Source: Rhizobium sp. 32-5/1
GTDB taxonomy: Bacteria; Pseudomonadota; Alphaproteobacteria; Rhizobiales; Rhizobiaceae
Assembly (NCBI RefSeq): GCF_029537235.1
Contig: NZ_CP120639.1
Location: forward strand, 992,001 to 1,056,000
DNA length: 64,000 bases
Reading direction: 5' to 3'
The position numbers and the translations under genes were made by a program. The notes beneath the pieces are model-generated. The model was not told the origin of the DNA and did not search any database. It saw only the letters and a list, made by a program, of their open reading frames with translations. Shown here in pieces: positions 34,990 through 43,756 of this stretch; position 1 is the stretch's first letter; each line of letters starts with the position of its first letter.

Positions 34990-35391
34990 TCAAAAAGCCC
35001 GCCCCATCTTCCTGTCACTTTCCAGCCGCGTGACACAGCCCTGGATCTTTGCCATCAGCAGATCGAAATCGACCGGCTTGGTAAGGTAGTCGGCTGCGCC
35101 AGCTTTAAGCGCTAAGACCGTGTTTTCCTTGTCGCTCAATGCGGTCAGAAAGATAAAAGGAATGTTGGCAAGTTGTTCATGGTTCATCTGAATTTCGGCG
35201 AACAGCTGATGGCCACTCATCTCGGGCATGGTGATATCGCAGATGACGATGTCCGGCCACTTTCTGATGATCAGTTCAAGTGCCTGCCGTCCATTGGAGG
35301 CTTCGAGCGTCGCGAACCCAGCGTCTCTGATCTCTTCGACCAGAAGGGTGCGGATATCGTCCTCGTCTTCGACGCAAAGGATAGTAATCAT
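34990..35391 (-). CDS. Single-domain response regulator (CheY-like receiver)
   Basis: A 133-residue receiver domain: acidic pocket ILCVEDEDDIR, phospho-acceptor Asp in DIVICDITMPEMSG (about residue 52), the switch Thr in IFLTALSDK (about 83) and the Lys in YLTKPVDFDLL (about 106). No output domain. It lies 4 bp downstream of the kinase gene at 35396 on the same strand, so it is probably its partner. As a diffusible phospho-acceptor it could couple to the second kinase or to chemotaxis-type outputs. Confidence 0.88.
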   Translation of the reverse strand: MITILCVEDEDDIRTLLVEEIRDAGFATLEASNGRQALELIIRKWPDIVICDITMPEMSGHQLFAEIQMNHEQLANIPFIFLTALSDKENTVLALKAGAADYLTKPVDFDLLMAKIQGCVTRLESDRKMGRAF

Positions 35392-35395
35392 TGGT

Positions 35396-36643
35396 TTAAC
35401 CTGCCTTTACTTCGCCGCATCCAGTGGCAATGAGCATTGGATTGGTGACGGGCAGGGTTACGGTGAAGGTGGACCCTTCGCCCTGCTGGCTTTCGAGTCT
35501 AATATTCCCGCCATGTGCTTCAACGATCTGTTTCACGAGATTGAGGCCGATACCGGTCCCGGCAATTCCCGTCGAGCTTCTCGCCCGGAAGTAGCGCTGG
35601 AACATCTTCGGCAGATCGTCGGTATCGATGCCAACCCCTGTATCCGCAACACTGACACATGCGCTTCCGCCTTGAGAATACCCCGTAATATAAATGTCTG
35701 GCGAAACAGGTGCGTATTTCACGGCGTTTGAAACGAGATTTGTAAATACCTGTTCCATAGCCGCGGTGTCAGCAACGACAACGGGCGGGAGATTGCTAAG
35801 TTCCAAGTGGAAGCGATGAGTAGAGGCTATGGACTGCTGCCGTACAACACACCGCTCGACAACCTCTCTCAAGGAACACGGACGAAATTCGTATGTCATG
35901 TTTCCGTGCTCGATGCGGCCCGCTGACAGGAAGCTCTCCATCAGGTCAACCATTCGCGAAACGGCCCCGCGGATTAATCCGACCTTCTCATCAACGAACC
36001 CACTCGCGATGTCTTCCTTTCGCCGCTGCAGCCGCTGAGCTGCACCGTCAATGATGGCGAGCGGCGTTCTGAACTCATGAGACGTCATCGTGACGAACTG
36101 CCGTTGTAGCTCATTGATATGGCGTTCCTGGTCGAGTAGTCTCCTTAACTCCTCAGCCTGCCGCTCGATTTCTTCGGTTCGAAGCAAGACCAGTTCCTCA
36201 AGCGTTTCCCTGTGCCTGAGGAGTGCCTGCTCCGCCCGTCTGTTTACGCTGACGTCGAGGTATGTCAGGACGCTCCCACCCCCGGGCTTCGGGGCAGATC
36301 GCATCTCGATGATGAGACCCGTGCCGACCTCCCGATCGAACCGGTGCTCTTCGAAGCGCCTGACGTGGCTGAGACGCTCGCGCACTTTTTCTTCGGGATC
36401 GCCGGGGCCGTATTCACCGCGCTGGGCATTGTATCGGAACACCTCTTCGAGGTTGGAGCCCACCGGAAACATATCTTCGGACAGATCAAGCAGCTCATAA
36501 AATCTTCGGTTGGTCACGAGCATGGTCAGATCGTTGTCAAGCACGCAGATACCGCCTGGGAAACTGTCAATCGTGGCATGCAACAGGCCACGCACAACTT
36601 CCCTGTCGTCAATGGACTTTGCCTTGGTTCGATTCGACATCAA
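35396..36643 (-). CDS. PAS histidine kinase
   Basis: A 415-residue soluble sensor kinase. PAS domain at residues 20-130 (ATIDSFPGGICVLDNDLTMLVTNRRFYELLDL), a coiled coil (LRHRETLEELVLLRTEEIERQ) and then HisKA/HATPase_c: H-box TSHEFRTPLAIIDGAAQRL, N-box TNLVSNAVKYAP, DTGVGIDTDDLPKMFQRYFRA and GTGIGLNLVKQIV. Its kinase core is very close to that of the gene at 32827, and the two flank one receiver gene. No transmembrane helix, so an intracellular signal is likely. First gene of the two-gene operon with the receiver. Confidence 0.88.
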   Translation of the reverse strand: MMSNRTKAKSIDDREVVRGLLHATIDSFPGGICVLDNDLTMLVTNRRFYELLDLSEDMFPVGSNLEEVFRYNAQRGEYGPGDPEEKVRERLSHVRRFEEHRFDREVGTGLIIEMRSAPKPGGGSVLTYLDVSVNRRAEQALLRHRETLEELVLLRTEEIERQAEELRRLLDQERHINELQRQFVTMTSHEFRTPLAIIDGAAQRLQRRKEDIASGFVDEKVGLIRGAVSRMVDLMESFLSAGRIEHGNMTYEFRPCSLREVVERCVVRQQSIASTHRFHLELSNLPPVVVADTAAMEQVFTNLVSNAVKYAPVSPDIYITGYSQGGSACVSVADTGVGIDTDDLPKMFQRYFRARSSTGIAGTGIGLNLVKQIVEAHGGNIRLESQQGEGSTFTVTLPVTNPMLIATGCGEVKAG

Positions 36644-37058
36644 TTTTCCTACATCGGCAGTCGGCTAAAGCGCCTATTCTGTGAATTTTCGCCGGTCATC
36701 GTTGTATTCGTCAAACGTTATAGGTGTATTAAAATCCGATAGCAGCTTTAGGGAGGCGCCGCATCCGCCAGTCGCGAAGCGAAAAATTTGTGGCTTCGAT
36801 GGCGCATGTTTGGACATGAAGGGGCAGGTCAGGGCCCGCTACAAACATTTTTGCACTTTTCTACGGTCTCATAACGACAAGTCGGATTTCTTTTGAATTG
36901 TCGCTTTCACATCGTATTCGGAATGCGATTTCAGATCTGTCCCTAGGCCGGATCTGGCATGGCGATATCCCTAAAAATCAAGACTGCTGGGACATGCTTT
37001 TGTTCCGGCGATATCTGTTTTGGCGAAGCACTGCCCAACTAGCTGTAATAGTTGCGCC
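36644..37058. other. Gap between signalling operons
   Basis: About 415 bp. Presumably holds the promoter of the kinase gene at 36643 and the terminator of the cyclase gene at 37059, but no specific motif stands out. No coding frame recognised. Confidence 0.4.
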
Positions 37059-38111
37059 TTAATTCAGAATCGTCGCCTGTTGAAGCGGCTCTTGCGTTGG
37101 ATTATTCCAGCACACTCGGTTTCGGCCTGCGGATTTGGCGTCGTACAGCGCACTATCCGCGTTGGAATAAGCGGTGTCGAAGGAAGGATCCGCCGCTGCT
37201 TGCAATGTCACGCCTATCGAGGCCGTTATACGAAACGTTCCTGCCGCGGAGAGAACCGGCCGCTGCTCAATCTCGCGCCTGATGCGTTCGCACACGTTGA
37301 ACACGGCGTCGGGAACCATGACAGGAAACAGGATCATGAATTCTTCGCCGCCGACGCGCGCAAAGATAATGTCTTGGGACGGTTCGCCAGCAAGGGTCTC
37401 GTTAACGGTTTGCGTCAGTGTTTTTAAGGCGGCGTCGCCAGCGGAATGCCCATAGGTGTCGTTCACAAGCTTGAAGTGATCGACATCGAGAATTGCCACG
37501 GCGATGCCGCGATGCAAGGCTTTCTCGTTGTCGAACAAGGAACGACCAATCGTGAACGCATGGCGACGATTGAACGCTCCGGTCAGTTCGTCGGTCACGG
37601 CAAGACGATGCAACCGGTCCTGGATCGCCATCAGATCGGTGATATCCTGCAACAGCAGTTGCACGACAGGATTTCCCTCCCAAGGCAAAGCGCCCGCGAT
37701 CAGCTTGATTGTTCGGACGTCGCCGGTTGCGGGCCTCAGCTCTGCCTCCGTCGGCTTTGCGCCGATCAGGCCATCGAACGCATCTTCCATCTGCTGTGCG
37801 GCCTCATCGGCATGGGTAGTCAGAAAATCGAGAAAATGTTTGCCTACGATTTCATCCTGCGGCACCTGAAGCAGGCGCGCGGCCTCCTGATTTCCAAAAA
37901 TGATCCCCTGCCTTGTATGAATGAGCAAGCCCATCGGCATGAGGTCGAGCATCACGCCCATCCGCGCCTGTGTATCGACAAGTGTTTGCTTCGTGATCTC
38001 CGCGGCTTGGCCGGCTTCGTGATCGTCGTCCAGGAACATTATCAGTCTTTCGCGTGAATGCTTTTGGAAGGAGTGAAACGCGGGCAGGTCGGACTGCCCC
38101 GTCGCATGCAT
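37059..38111 (-). CDS. PAS-GGDEF diguanylate cyclase
   Basis: A 350-residue soluble protein. PAS domain at about residues 50-165 (GVMLDLMPMGLLIHTRQGIIFGNQEAARLL and a PAC part) and GGDEF domain at about 180-340 (DELTGAFNRRHAF, VAILDVDHFKLVNDTYGHSAGD, then GGEEF in RVGGEEFMILFP). The signature is intact, so it should make c-di-GMP. The RxxD inhibitory site is not evident at its usual place. The ATG at 38109-38111 shares its A with the chemoreceptor stop (TGATG), so the two are translationally coupled. An upstream ATG at 38126 in the same frame is less likely. Confidence 0.88.
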   Translation of the reverse strand: MHATGQSDLPAFHSFQKHSRERLIMFLDDDHEAGQAAEITKQTLVDTQARMGVMLDLMPMGLLIHTRQGIIFGNQEAARLLQVPQDEIVGKHFLDFLTTHADEAAQQMEDAFDGLIGAKPTEAELRPATGDVRTIKLIAGALPWEGNPVVQLLLQDITDLMAIQDRLHRLAVTDELTGAFNRRHAFTIGRSLFDNEKALHRGIAVAILDVDHFKLVNDTYGHSAGDAALKTLTQTVNETLAGEPSQDIIFARVGGEEFMILFPVMVPDAVFNVCERIRREIEQRPVLSAAGTFRITASIGVTLQAAADPSFDTAYSNADSALYDAKSAGRNRVCWNNPTQEPLQQATILN

Positions 38112-39898
38112 CAAAATTCTTCCCAAGAGCCATTGGCCACGGCAGCGTTGCCATGGAAGGCACTTGATACCTTGGCGAGCATGCCCCGGGCTGGCGATTC
38201 GAACGGTCGCGATGCGGCGGACGCGGCGGCGGGTTGCGGTTTCGACGAAGCTCGACCGTTTCCGATGTTGAACTGGCCTACCAGACGGAACAGCGCATCA
38301 CTTTCTTTCGCCAGGCTATGGGCCGCTGCGGTTGCTTCTTCGACCATAGCGGCATTCTGCTGCGTACCCTGATCCATTGTGTTGACCGCTGTGTTGATTT
38401 CCTTCAGGCCGATTGCTTGCTCTCGGGCGGATTCCACGATAGCCGCAACGTTGATGTTGACTTGCTGAACCTGAGAGACGATCAATCCGAGAGCGGTACC
38501 CGTTTCGCCCACTAACGAAACACCACTTTTCACATGACTGTTCGATGATGTGATCAAGCCTTTAATTTCCTTGGCTGCCTTGGCTGAGCGCTGGGCAAGC
38601 TCCCGCACCTCCTGTGCCACGACGGCAAAGCCCTTTCCTGCCTCGCCGGCACGTGCGGCTTCCACGCCGGCATTCAGAGCCAGAAGATTGGTCTGGAAGG
38701 CGATCTCGTCGATCACACCGATTATGTTGGAGATTTCCGCGGACGATGAATCGATCCTCCCCATGGCATCGACGGCACCACGCACGATCGTACCGGAATG
38801 CTCCGCATTCTCCCTCGTCTGCCGAACGAGCGATCCTGCTTCATCGGCACGTTTGCTGGAATCAGCAACCGTGGTCGTGATCTGCTCCAGAGCTGCCGCA
38901 GTTTGCTCAACCGAGGCAGCCTGGTGTTCTGTTCTCTTGGCGAGATCGTCTGACGCCGTGCGGATCTGTTGCGCACCGGCCGCGATTGCGCCGGCATTTT
39001 CCGCCACCGCCTGCATGGCCGCGCGCAGTTTTTCCGCAGCTCCATTAAAGTCGGTTCTGAGCCTCTCAAGCGTCGGAATGAACGGGGTATCGATATGCTG
39101 GGTCAGGTCACCGCCCGAGAGGGCCTGGAGAGCGTCCGCAAGTTGATCGACGTTGCTGACGCGGCCGGTAACGTCGGTGGCAAACTTGACAACCTTGAAC
39201 ACTTTTCCATTCATATCGAAGATTGGATTGTAGGAGGCCTGGATATGGACCCGTTTGCCACCTTTTCCTATGCGGAGAAATTCGTCGGCGACGAACTCGC
39301 CCTCCGCGAGACGCCTCCAGAAGTGTCGATAGTCATCGCTGTTTGCATAGCCGGCTTCGCAAAACATTGAATGATGCCGGCCCTGAATTTCGGCAAGCTG
39401 ATAGCCAAGCGTCGAGAGGAAGTTTTGGTTCGCCGTCAGAATCTCACCGCTTGGAGTAAATTCGATGACTGCCTGGGCGCGGGAAAGGGCATCCAGCTTG
39501 CCGGCATCTTCCGCGGTCTTCAGCTTTTGTGCTGTGATATCGGTTGCGAACTTGACGACTTTGAAGGGCTTGCCACCACTGAACACCGGATTGTAGGAGG
39601 CCTCGATCCAAATTTCCTTGCCACCCTTACCGATCCGCTTGTATTGGCGCCGATCGAACTCGCCTCGCGCCAGTCTCGCCCAGAACTCGCGATAATCCGC
39701 GGACGACGCTTCTGCCGGATCGACGAACATCCGGTGGTGCTGACCGATGATCTCCGATGCATCATAACCGAGCGCCGCGCAAAAATTGGCATTCGCCTTG
39801 AGGATCTTGCCCGTCAAGTCGAACTCGATGATCGCCTGCGATCTGCTCATCGCGGACAGAATGGCCTTGGCACCAGATCCAAATCCTAAGTTCATCAT
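38111..39898 (-). CDS. Soluble methyl-accepting chemotaxis protein with two PAS domains
   Basis: A 595-residue chemoreceptor with no transmembrane helix. Two PAS/PAC units of very similar sequence occupy about residues 14-130 and 136-255 (AIIEFDLTGKILKANANFCAALGY; AVIEFTPSGEILTANQNFLSTLGY), the type found in Aer-like and heme- or flavin-binding rhizobial receptors. Then a short HAMP-like part and the signalling domain with the hairpin tip FQTNLLALNAGVEAARAGEAGKGFAVVAQEVRELA. The last residues are GSWEEF, a WxxF-type tail that matches the CheR/CheB tether of rhizobial receptors. Upstream gene of the coupled pair with the diguanylate cyclase. Confidence 0.9.
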   Translation of the reverse strand: MMNLGFGSGAKAILSAMSRSQAIIEFDLTGKILKANANFCAALGYDASEIIGQHHRMFVDPAEASSADYREFWARLARGEFDRRQYKRIGKGGKEIWIEASYNPVFSGGKPFKVVKFATDITAQKLKTAEDAGKLDALSRAQAVIEFTPSGEILTANQNFLSTLGYQLAEIQGRHHSMFCEAGYANSDDYRHFWRRLAEGEFVADEFLRIGKGGKRVHIQASYNPIFDMNGKVFKVVKFATDVTGRVSNVDQLADALQALSGGDLTQHIDTPFIPTLERLRTDFNGAAEKLRAAMQAVAENAGAIAAGAQQIRTASDDLAKRTEHQAASVEQTAAALEQITTTVADSSKRADEAGSLVRQTRENAEHSGTIVRGAVDAMGRIDSSSAEISNIIGVIDEIAFQTNLLALNAGVEAARAGEAGKGFAVVAQEVRELAQRSAKAAKEIKGLITSSNSHVKSGVSLVGETGTALGLIVSQVQQVNINVAAIVESAREQAIGLKEINTAVNTMDQGTQQNAAMVEEATAAAHSLAKESDALFRLVGQFNIGNGRASSKPQPAAASAASRPFESPARGMLAKVSSAFHGNAAVANGSWEEF

Positions 39899-40334
39899 TG
39901 CTGTCTTCTCCTACACGGACACCAGGGGTTAACAACCCCTCAATTCTGGGGGATCCTTTGAATCGAATATAAGGGTATTTGCTAAAGTATCTGTTAACCT
40001 GATCAACACGTGACGCTGCGATTGCATGCACTTTTGTTGATGTAAAAATGCTAACTAAAACAATAAGTTGATCAGGATTCGTTCTGAAGAAATGTTCAAG
40101 TGATAACAACCTCCAAACCACGAAATGGGCGTGCAATAGAATCTACGAAGAAGAAAACTGAAAAAATCATTTAGCAATTGTTAACCTTCACCTTGATGGC
40201 CACGACCAACGAGAAATGGCTTGAATTGAACCGGTTTCAATTGCATGATGCAATGCAACCGTTTGCTGGAGGAGCATTCGGCATGCGGCATTAGCTGCAG
40301 CATCCTAGAGCATAGTGCCAAGTGGGGTTTGTGA
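39899..40334. other. AT-rich intergenic region, divergent promoters expected
   Basis: About 436 bp between the chemoreceptor (minus) and the LuxR gene (plus). Clearly more AT-rich than the genes around it, as expected for two divergent promoters. No gene seen, and no clear operator-like palindrome. Confidence 0.45.
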
Positions 40335-41056
40335 ATGAAACTGGACGCGCAGGTGGATCTGATCGGAGACATCGCCGCCGGCTTCAACACCCACTACGAA
40401 ATCTTCAAATACATAAAGGGATTGGTTCATGAACTAGGGATGCATGCATTCCTAGTTCTGACGTTGCCCACGGTCGATACCCTCGAGATCGGCGCAACGA
40501 AGATCATCACGAATTGGCCGGCGGAAATGGTCGATTATTATGATGCGAACAACTTGCTGATCGACAGCCCGGTCATCCGGCGGCTGCTTCAATCCACGCG
40601 CCCATTCAACTACGACGTCGAGGCCATCAATGAGAACCGCGATGGAAGCAAGAAATCCGCTGTAATTGGCCTGTTTCAGAAATATGCAATTGGGAAGGGT
40701 GCCTATTTCCCCGTGCATGATGCCGCGGGCGGACGTGGCGCCATGTCGATTTCAGGCGAACGGAATTTCAGCCAGGGCGAAATGGCGAAACTTCTTTTAT
40801 TGCCACGCATGTCTACGACCGTCTCTCTCAACTGACGTTGAAAGAAAAACACCGCCCGGTCGAGTTCACCCAGAGCGAACTCGATTGCCTTAGGCTCACA
40901 GCCGGCGGCAAGAAGAGTAGTGAAATTGCCAAAATTCTCGATCTGTCCGAGCACGTGGTCAGCAATCAACTCAACACGGCCGTCAAGAAATTGGGGTGTT
41001 CGACGAGAACGCAAGCCGTCGTCAATGCGTTGCGCCTCAATCTTATCCGGGCATAA
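40335..41056 (+). CDS. LuxR-family regulator with autoinducer-binding-like domain, split by one missing base
   Basis: The first frame (to 40835) has an N-terminal ligand-domain-like part (EIFKYIKGLVHELGMHAFLVL, AEMVDYYDANNLLIDSPVIRRLL). At the TTTT of 40795-40798 one T is missing; the restored frame reads FIATHVYDRLSQLTLKEKHRPVEFTQSELDCLRLTAGGKKSSEIAKILDLSEHVVSNQLNTAVKKLG, the GerE/LuxR helix-turn-helix. The whole is about 240 residues. No LuxI-type synthase is present, so it is a solo; the N-terminal domain may bind another ligand. Similar in layout to the VisN/VisR motility regulators, which I cannot confirm. Confidence 0.7.
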
Positions 41057-41429
41057 ACGAGCTTCTGTCAATTGAATCGCCGAGAGAACAGTGCGCGGTC
41101 AGGTCTGCGGTGGCCGTTGTCGGATGGGCTTTGCAGTCAATCCCGGCCAGGATTTCCATCGGCTGTGTTGGCCGAAATCCAGGGCTAGAAGTTCCTCCCT
41201 GCCGAATTGTGCATAGGATTCCGCAACATCTTAGAAAGGGACGACACGACGCGCCAAAGTGGCGAGGGAAACAATGTGGGCGCGATCTGAAAATATCCGC
41301 CTTTCCACATTGCATGTAATTCTGGCACATAATAGGAGCATTATTAACAGGTGTCTATTTTAGTTAATACTGTTTTTACACGAAAGCGGCATGATCTGTT
41401 TTCTCAACTTTTCCCGGATGTCGAACTGG

Positions 41430-41687
41430 ATGGTGCAGATGAAGCCGCTTGACCAACAGCATGAAGCACAAGGCGCAACTCAAGGGATAGGCACGGGGAT
41501 CATTGTTCCTTTTCCCGTCGTAAACAAGCGCACCGCTATCACGGCACTCTGCCGTTCCGAATCCAACCCTCCAGGCGTCGATCAAGATGAGCCGTGGATA
41601 GTGCAGACGCGCGACGCGCTTCGTCAGGTCTTCGAGGAACTGGAAGCTGTTCAAAGGGAGGTGGCACTCGTCATCGCATCGCGATAG
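41430..41687 (+). CDS. Small hypothetical protein
   Basis: About 85 residues: KPLDQQHEAQ, GTGIIVPFPVVNKRTA, a Cys, then VDQDEPWIVQTRDALRQVFEELEAVQREVALVIASR, a good amphipathic helix. The composition looks coding, but the opposite strand also has an open frame and I recognise no homologue. Start uncertain (ATG 41430 or 41439). Confidence 0.35.
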   Translation: MVQMKPLDQQHEAQGATQGIGTGIIVPFPVVNKRTAITALCRSESNPPGVDQDEPWIVQTRDALRQVFEELEAVQREVALVIASR

Positions 41688-41782
41688 CCCAATGAACTGG
41701 GGGAGCCAGTGTCGCACCCATTGCTCGCGCGGCGGTTGCGAAGGAAAATTAAGCTGGTGCGTCAAGCAAGCGGGAGGGAGCC

Positions 41783-42180
41783 GTGGAGACTACGATCGCA
41801 AATGAAGATCAGGCCCTTGGCGGTTCCAGCGGCGGCCTGAGCACCAAAATCCATATGGCGGTACGTGGTCTTCGATGCCGCATGCGCTTCATTCTCACCG
41901 TCGGCCAAGGGCGACGCACCGCAGGCCGATGCCCTGATCGAAGATCTACCAGCCGACGTCGTCATGGCCGATACCGCTTATGACAGTGACCGGCTACGCA
42001 AGACTGTCGCCGACAAAGGCGCAAGCCGTCATCCCCAATGACCCCTCTCGTGCAAAGGAGTATCCGCTTACAAGAAACTCTATGCGCAGCGTTATCTGAT
42101 CAAGGGCTGCTTCTCCAAACTCAAACGATTCCGGCGCATCGCCACCCGATCCGAGAACACGGCACGAACGCCCCTAGACC
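41783..42180 (+). pseudogene. IS5-family transposase remnant
   Basis: Pieces of an IS5 (IS427-like) transposase in several frames: GGSSGGLSTKIHMAVRGL, RFILTVGQ, then in another frame ADALIEDLPADVVMADTAYDSDRLRKTVADKGAS, and later QRYLIKGCFSKLKRFRRIATRSENTA. The order is right, but several frame changes and a missing N-terminus make it non-functional. Confidence 0.6.
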
Positions 42181-42545
42181 TTGCCTCCTACAACGAGGCC
42201 ATTGCGCTTGAGCGAATTGATTGCCTCGCGCACATCGTTGAGCGGCCGATTGGGGGCGAAACGACTACCGGGCAAACACCTGTTTGCCGGTAGCGAAGGC
42301 TGCGGCAACAGATGGGCAACAATCGTCCTTATTGCAGATAGCAAAAATGAACGATGTCGATCCGCTTGCCTGGCTTACATAGACGTTAACACGCATGGCC
42401 AACCACCGGTCCGATATCAGAGGCTCTAATGCCCTGGAACTTCACGCAGGCGTGGTTTGACTACAGCTTACAACCTGCTCACCATAGGTACCCGCGATTA
42501 AGGTCAGCTAGGTCAAAAAATCGGTCGTTAACCTGCTGTTAAGGA
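42181..42545. other. Gap without a recognisable gene
   Basis: About 365 bp between the IS5 remnant and the second LuxR gene. The region just before the LuxR gene is AT-rich (gttaacctgctgttaagg, 42526-42543) and may hold its promoter. No coding frame recognised. Confidence 0.4.
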
Positions 42546-42587
42546 ATGATCCGAAAAGTGACGTTAACGAACATTCTGGAATCGAAC

Positions 42588-43322
42588 ATGCCCGTTAGTC
42601 CGTTTTCAATCCTCGACCCGAATGCGCTTGATGAGTATGTGGATCTCCGTTCTGTCCCCAAGCACCGGCATTTTGGCAGGAATGAGATCGTCGATCGGCT
42701 CCGAATGGCGGTTCCCTTCGACTATATTGCAGTCAGCGGCCTCGACGTCGATCATTATAGGTTCGGTGACGGACTTTCCATCGATACTGACATGCCGCCC
42801 GCATTCTTGGAGGCTTATGATGCCGACGGGCTCGTGAAAGTGGACCCATTCATATTGGCGGCGAGATCGTCTATGGCGATCGTTGTCGAAAGCGAGGTCT
42901 ATGCAGCGCACGAGCCGCCGCAACGATTGGTCTATCTGCAGCGCACGTTCGCGGTCCATAACCGCACTTTGATACCGATGACGCGAAACGAAGTCGTCTA
43001 CGGCGCGATCTGCTTCACGCGGTCAAGTCCGTTCACGGAATCCGAGATGACCTTTCTGTCGCTTGTCTCGGAATCGATCCACACGGCCGTTACGAAACCT
43101 TTGATGGACCGCTTCGCAGCTCACCAGCTCCGGCTGTCGAAGGGCGAGATCGCCTGCCTGACACAGGCCAGCTTTGGTCTCACCAGTCATGGAATTGCAG
43201 TCGCCACAGGATATCAAAATGATACCGTAAACAGCTACATCAAATCGGCCGTCAAAAAGATTGGTGCAACGAACCGCACCCAGGCCATAGCCGAGGCCAT
43301 CCGCAGACGATTGATTGTATAG
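42588..43322 (+). CDS. LuxR-family transcriptional regulator (solo)
   Basis: A 244-residue protein. The N-terminal domain (VPFDYIAVSGLDVDHYRFGDG, YDADGLVKVDPFILAARSS, THE-like PMTRNEVVYGAICFTRSSPFTESE) is of the autoinducer-binding type. The C-terminal HTH reads LSKGEIACLTQASFGLTSHGIAVATGYQNDTVNSYIKSAVKKIGATNRTQAIAEAIRR. ATG 42588 is chosen because it gives the usual length; 42546 would add 14 residues. It is a paralogue-like neighbour of the gene at 40335, with IS5 debris in between. No LuxI gene is seen. Confidence 0.8.
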   Translation: MPVSPFSILDPNALDEYVDLRSVPKHRHFGRNEIVDRLRMAVPFDYIAVSGLDVDHYRFGDGLSIDTDMPPAFLEAYDADGLVKVDPFILAARSSMAIVVESEVYAAHEPPQRLVYLQRTFAVHNRTLIPMTRNEVVYGAICFTRSSPFTESEMTFLSLVSESIHTAVTKPLMDRFAAHQLRLSKGEIACLTQASFGLTSHGIAVATGYQNDTVNSYIKSAVKKIGATNRTQAIAEAIRRRLIV

Positions 43323-43479
43323 TGTTCAACTGGACGGTTGCAGATAGAAGGCGCGCCGTTTTTTTCAACAAGATCGGCGCAAAGAGGAGCTTCACAATAT
43401 TGCGCTGGTCCGGTATTCCAAAAGTGCCCCTTACCTCTATGGTAGGGAGCTTGCGCATAGGTGATTGGTAAGGAAGCGA

Positions 43480-43704
43480 TCAACCGTTTCTTATCGCAAA
43501 TCCAATTGTCCCTTCATCGCGATAAAAGCTTTGTGGGTTGCCAGGAGCAGGTACGGCCTTCGACCGTATTTCACTACACGTGTTGACGAAAGAGGCCTCG
43601 GCCTCGCCGTTGTCTACGGTTTTGTCCGCCAAAGCGGAGGCGACGCCCGCATCATTTCTGCTCTTGGGGAAGGAGCGACAATCGAACTTCAGTTTCCAAT
43701 ATGA
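43480..43704 (+). pseudogene. Hybrid histidine kinase remnant (end of HATPase domain)
   Basis: The frame ending at 43704 reads YFTTRVDERGLGLAVVYGFVRQSGGDARIISALGEGATIELQFPI, the G2 box and last strands of a histidine kinase ATPase domain of the hybrid (HWE/His-kinase A with receiver) type. Nothing upstream encodes the dimerisation or sensor parts. A short remnant only. Confidence 0.55.
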
Positions 43705-43756
43705 GCAAAGGCACATTCTCTCTATCTCGTAGAGCCCTCGTGCGCTGGACGCCATA

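Noticed and set aside
34603..35115. Open frame of 170 codons in the gap before the receiver gene
   Set aside because: No domain, overlaps the receiver gene on the other strand, composition not convincing.
37446..38057. Open frame of 203 codons opposite the diguanylate cyclase
   Set aside because: Antisense shadow; the GGEEF protein on the minus strand is certain.
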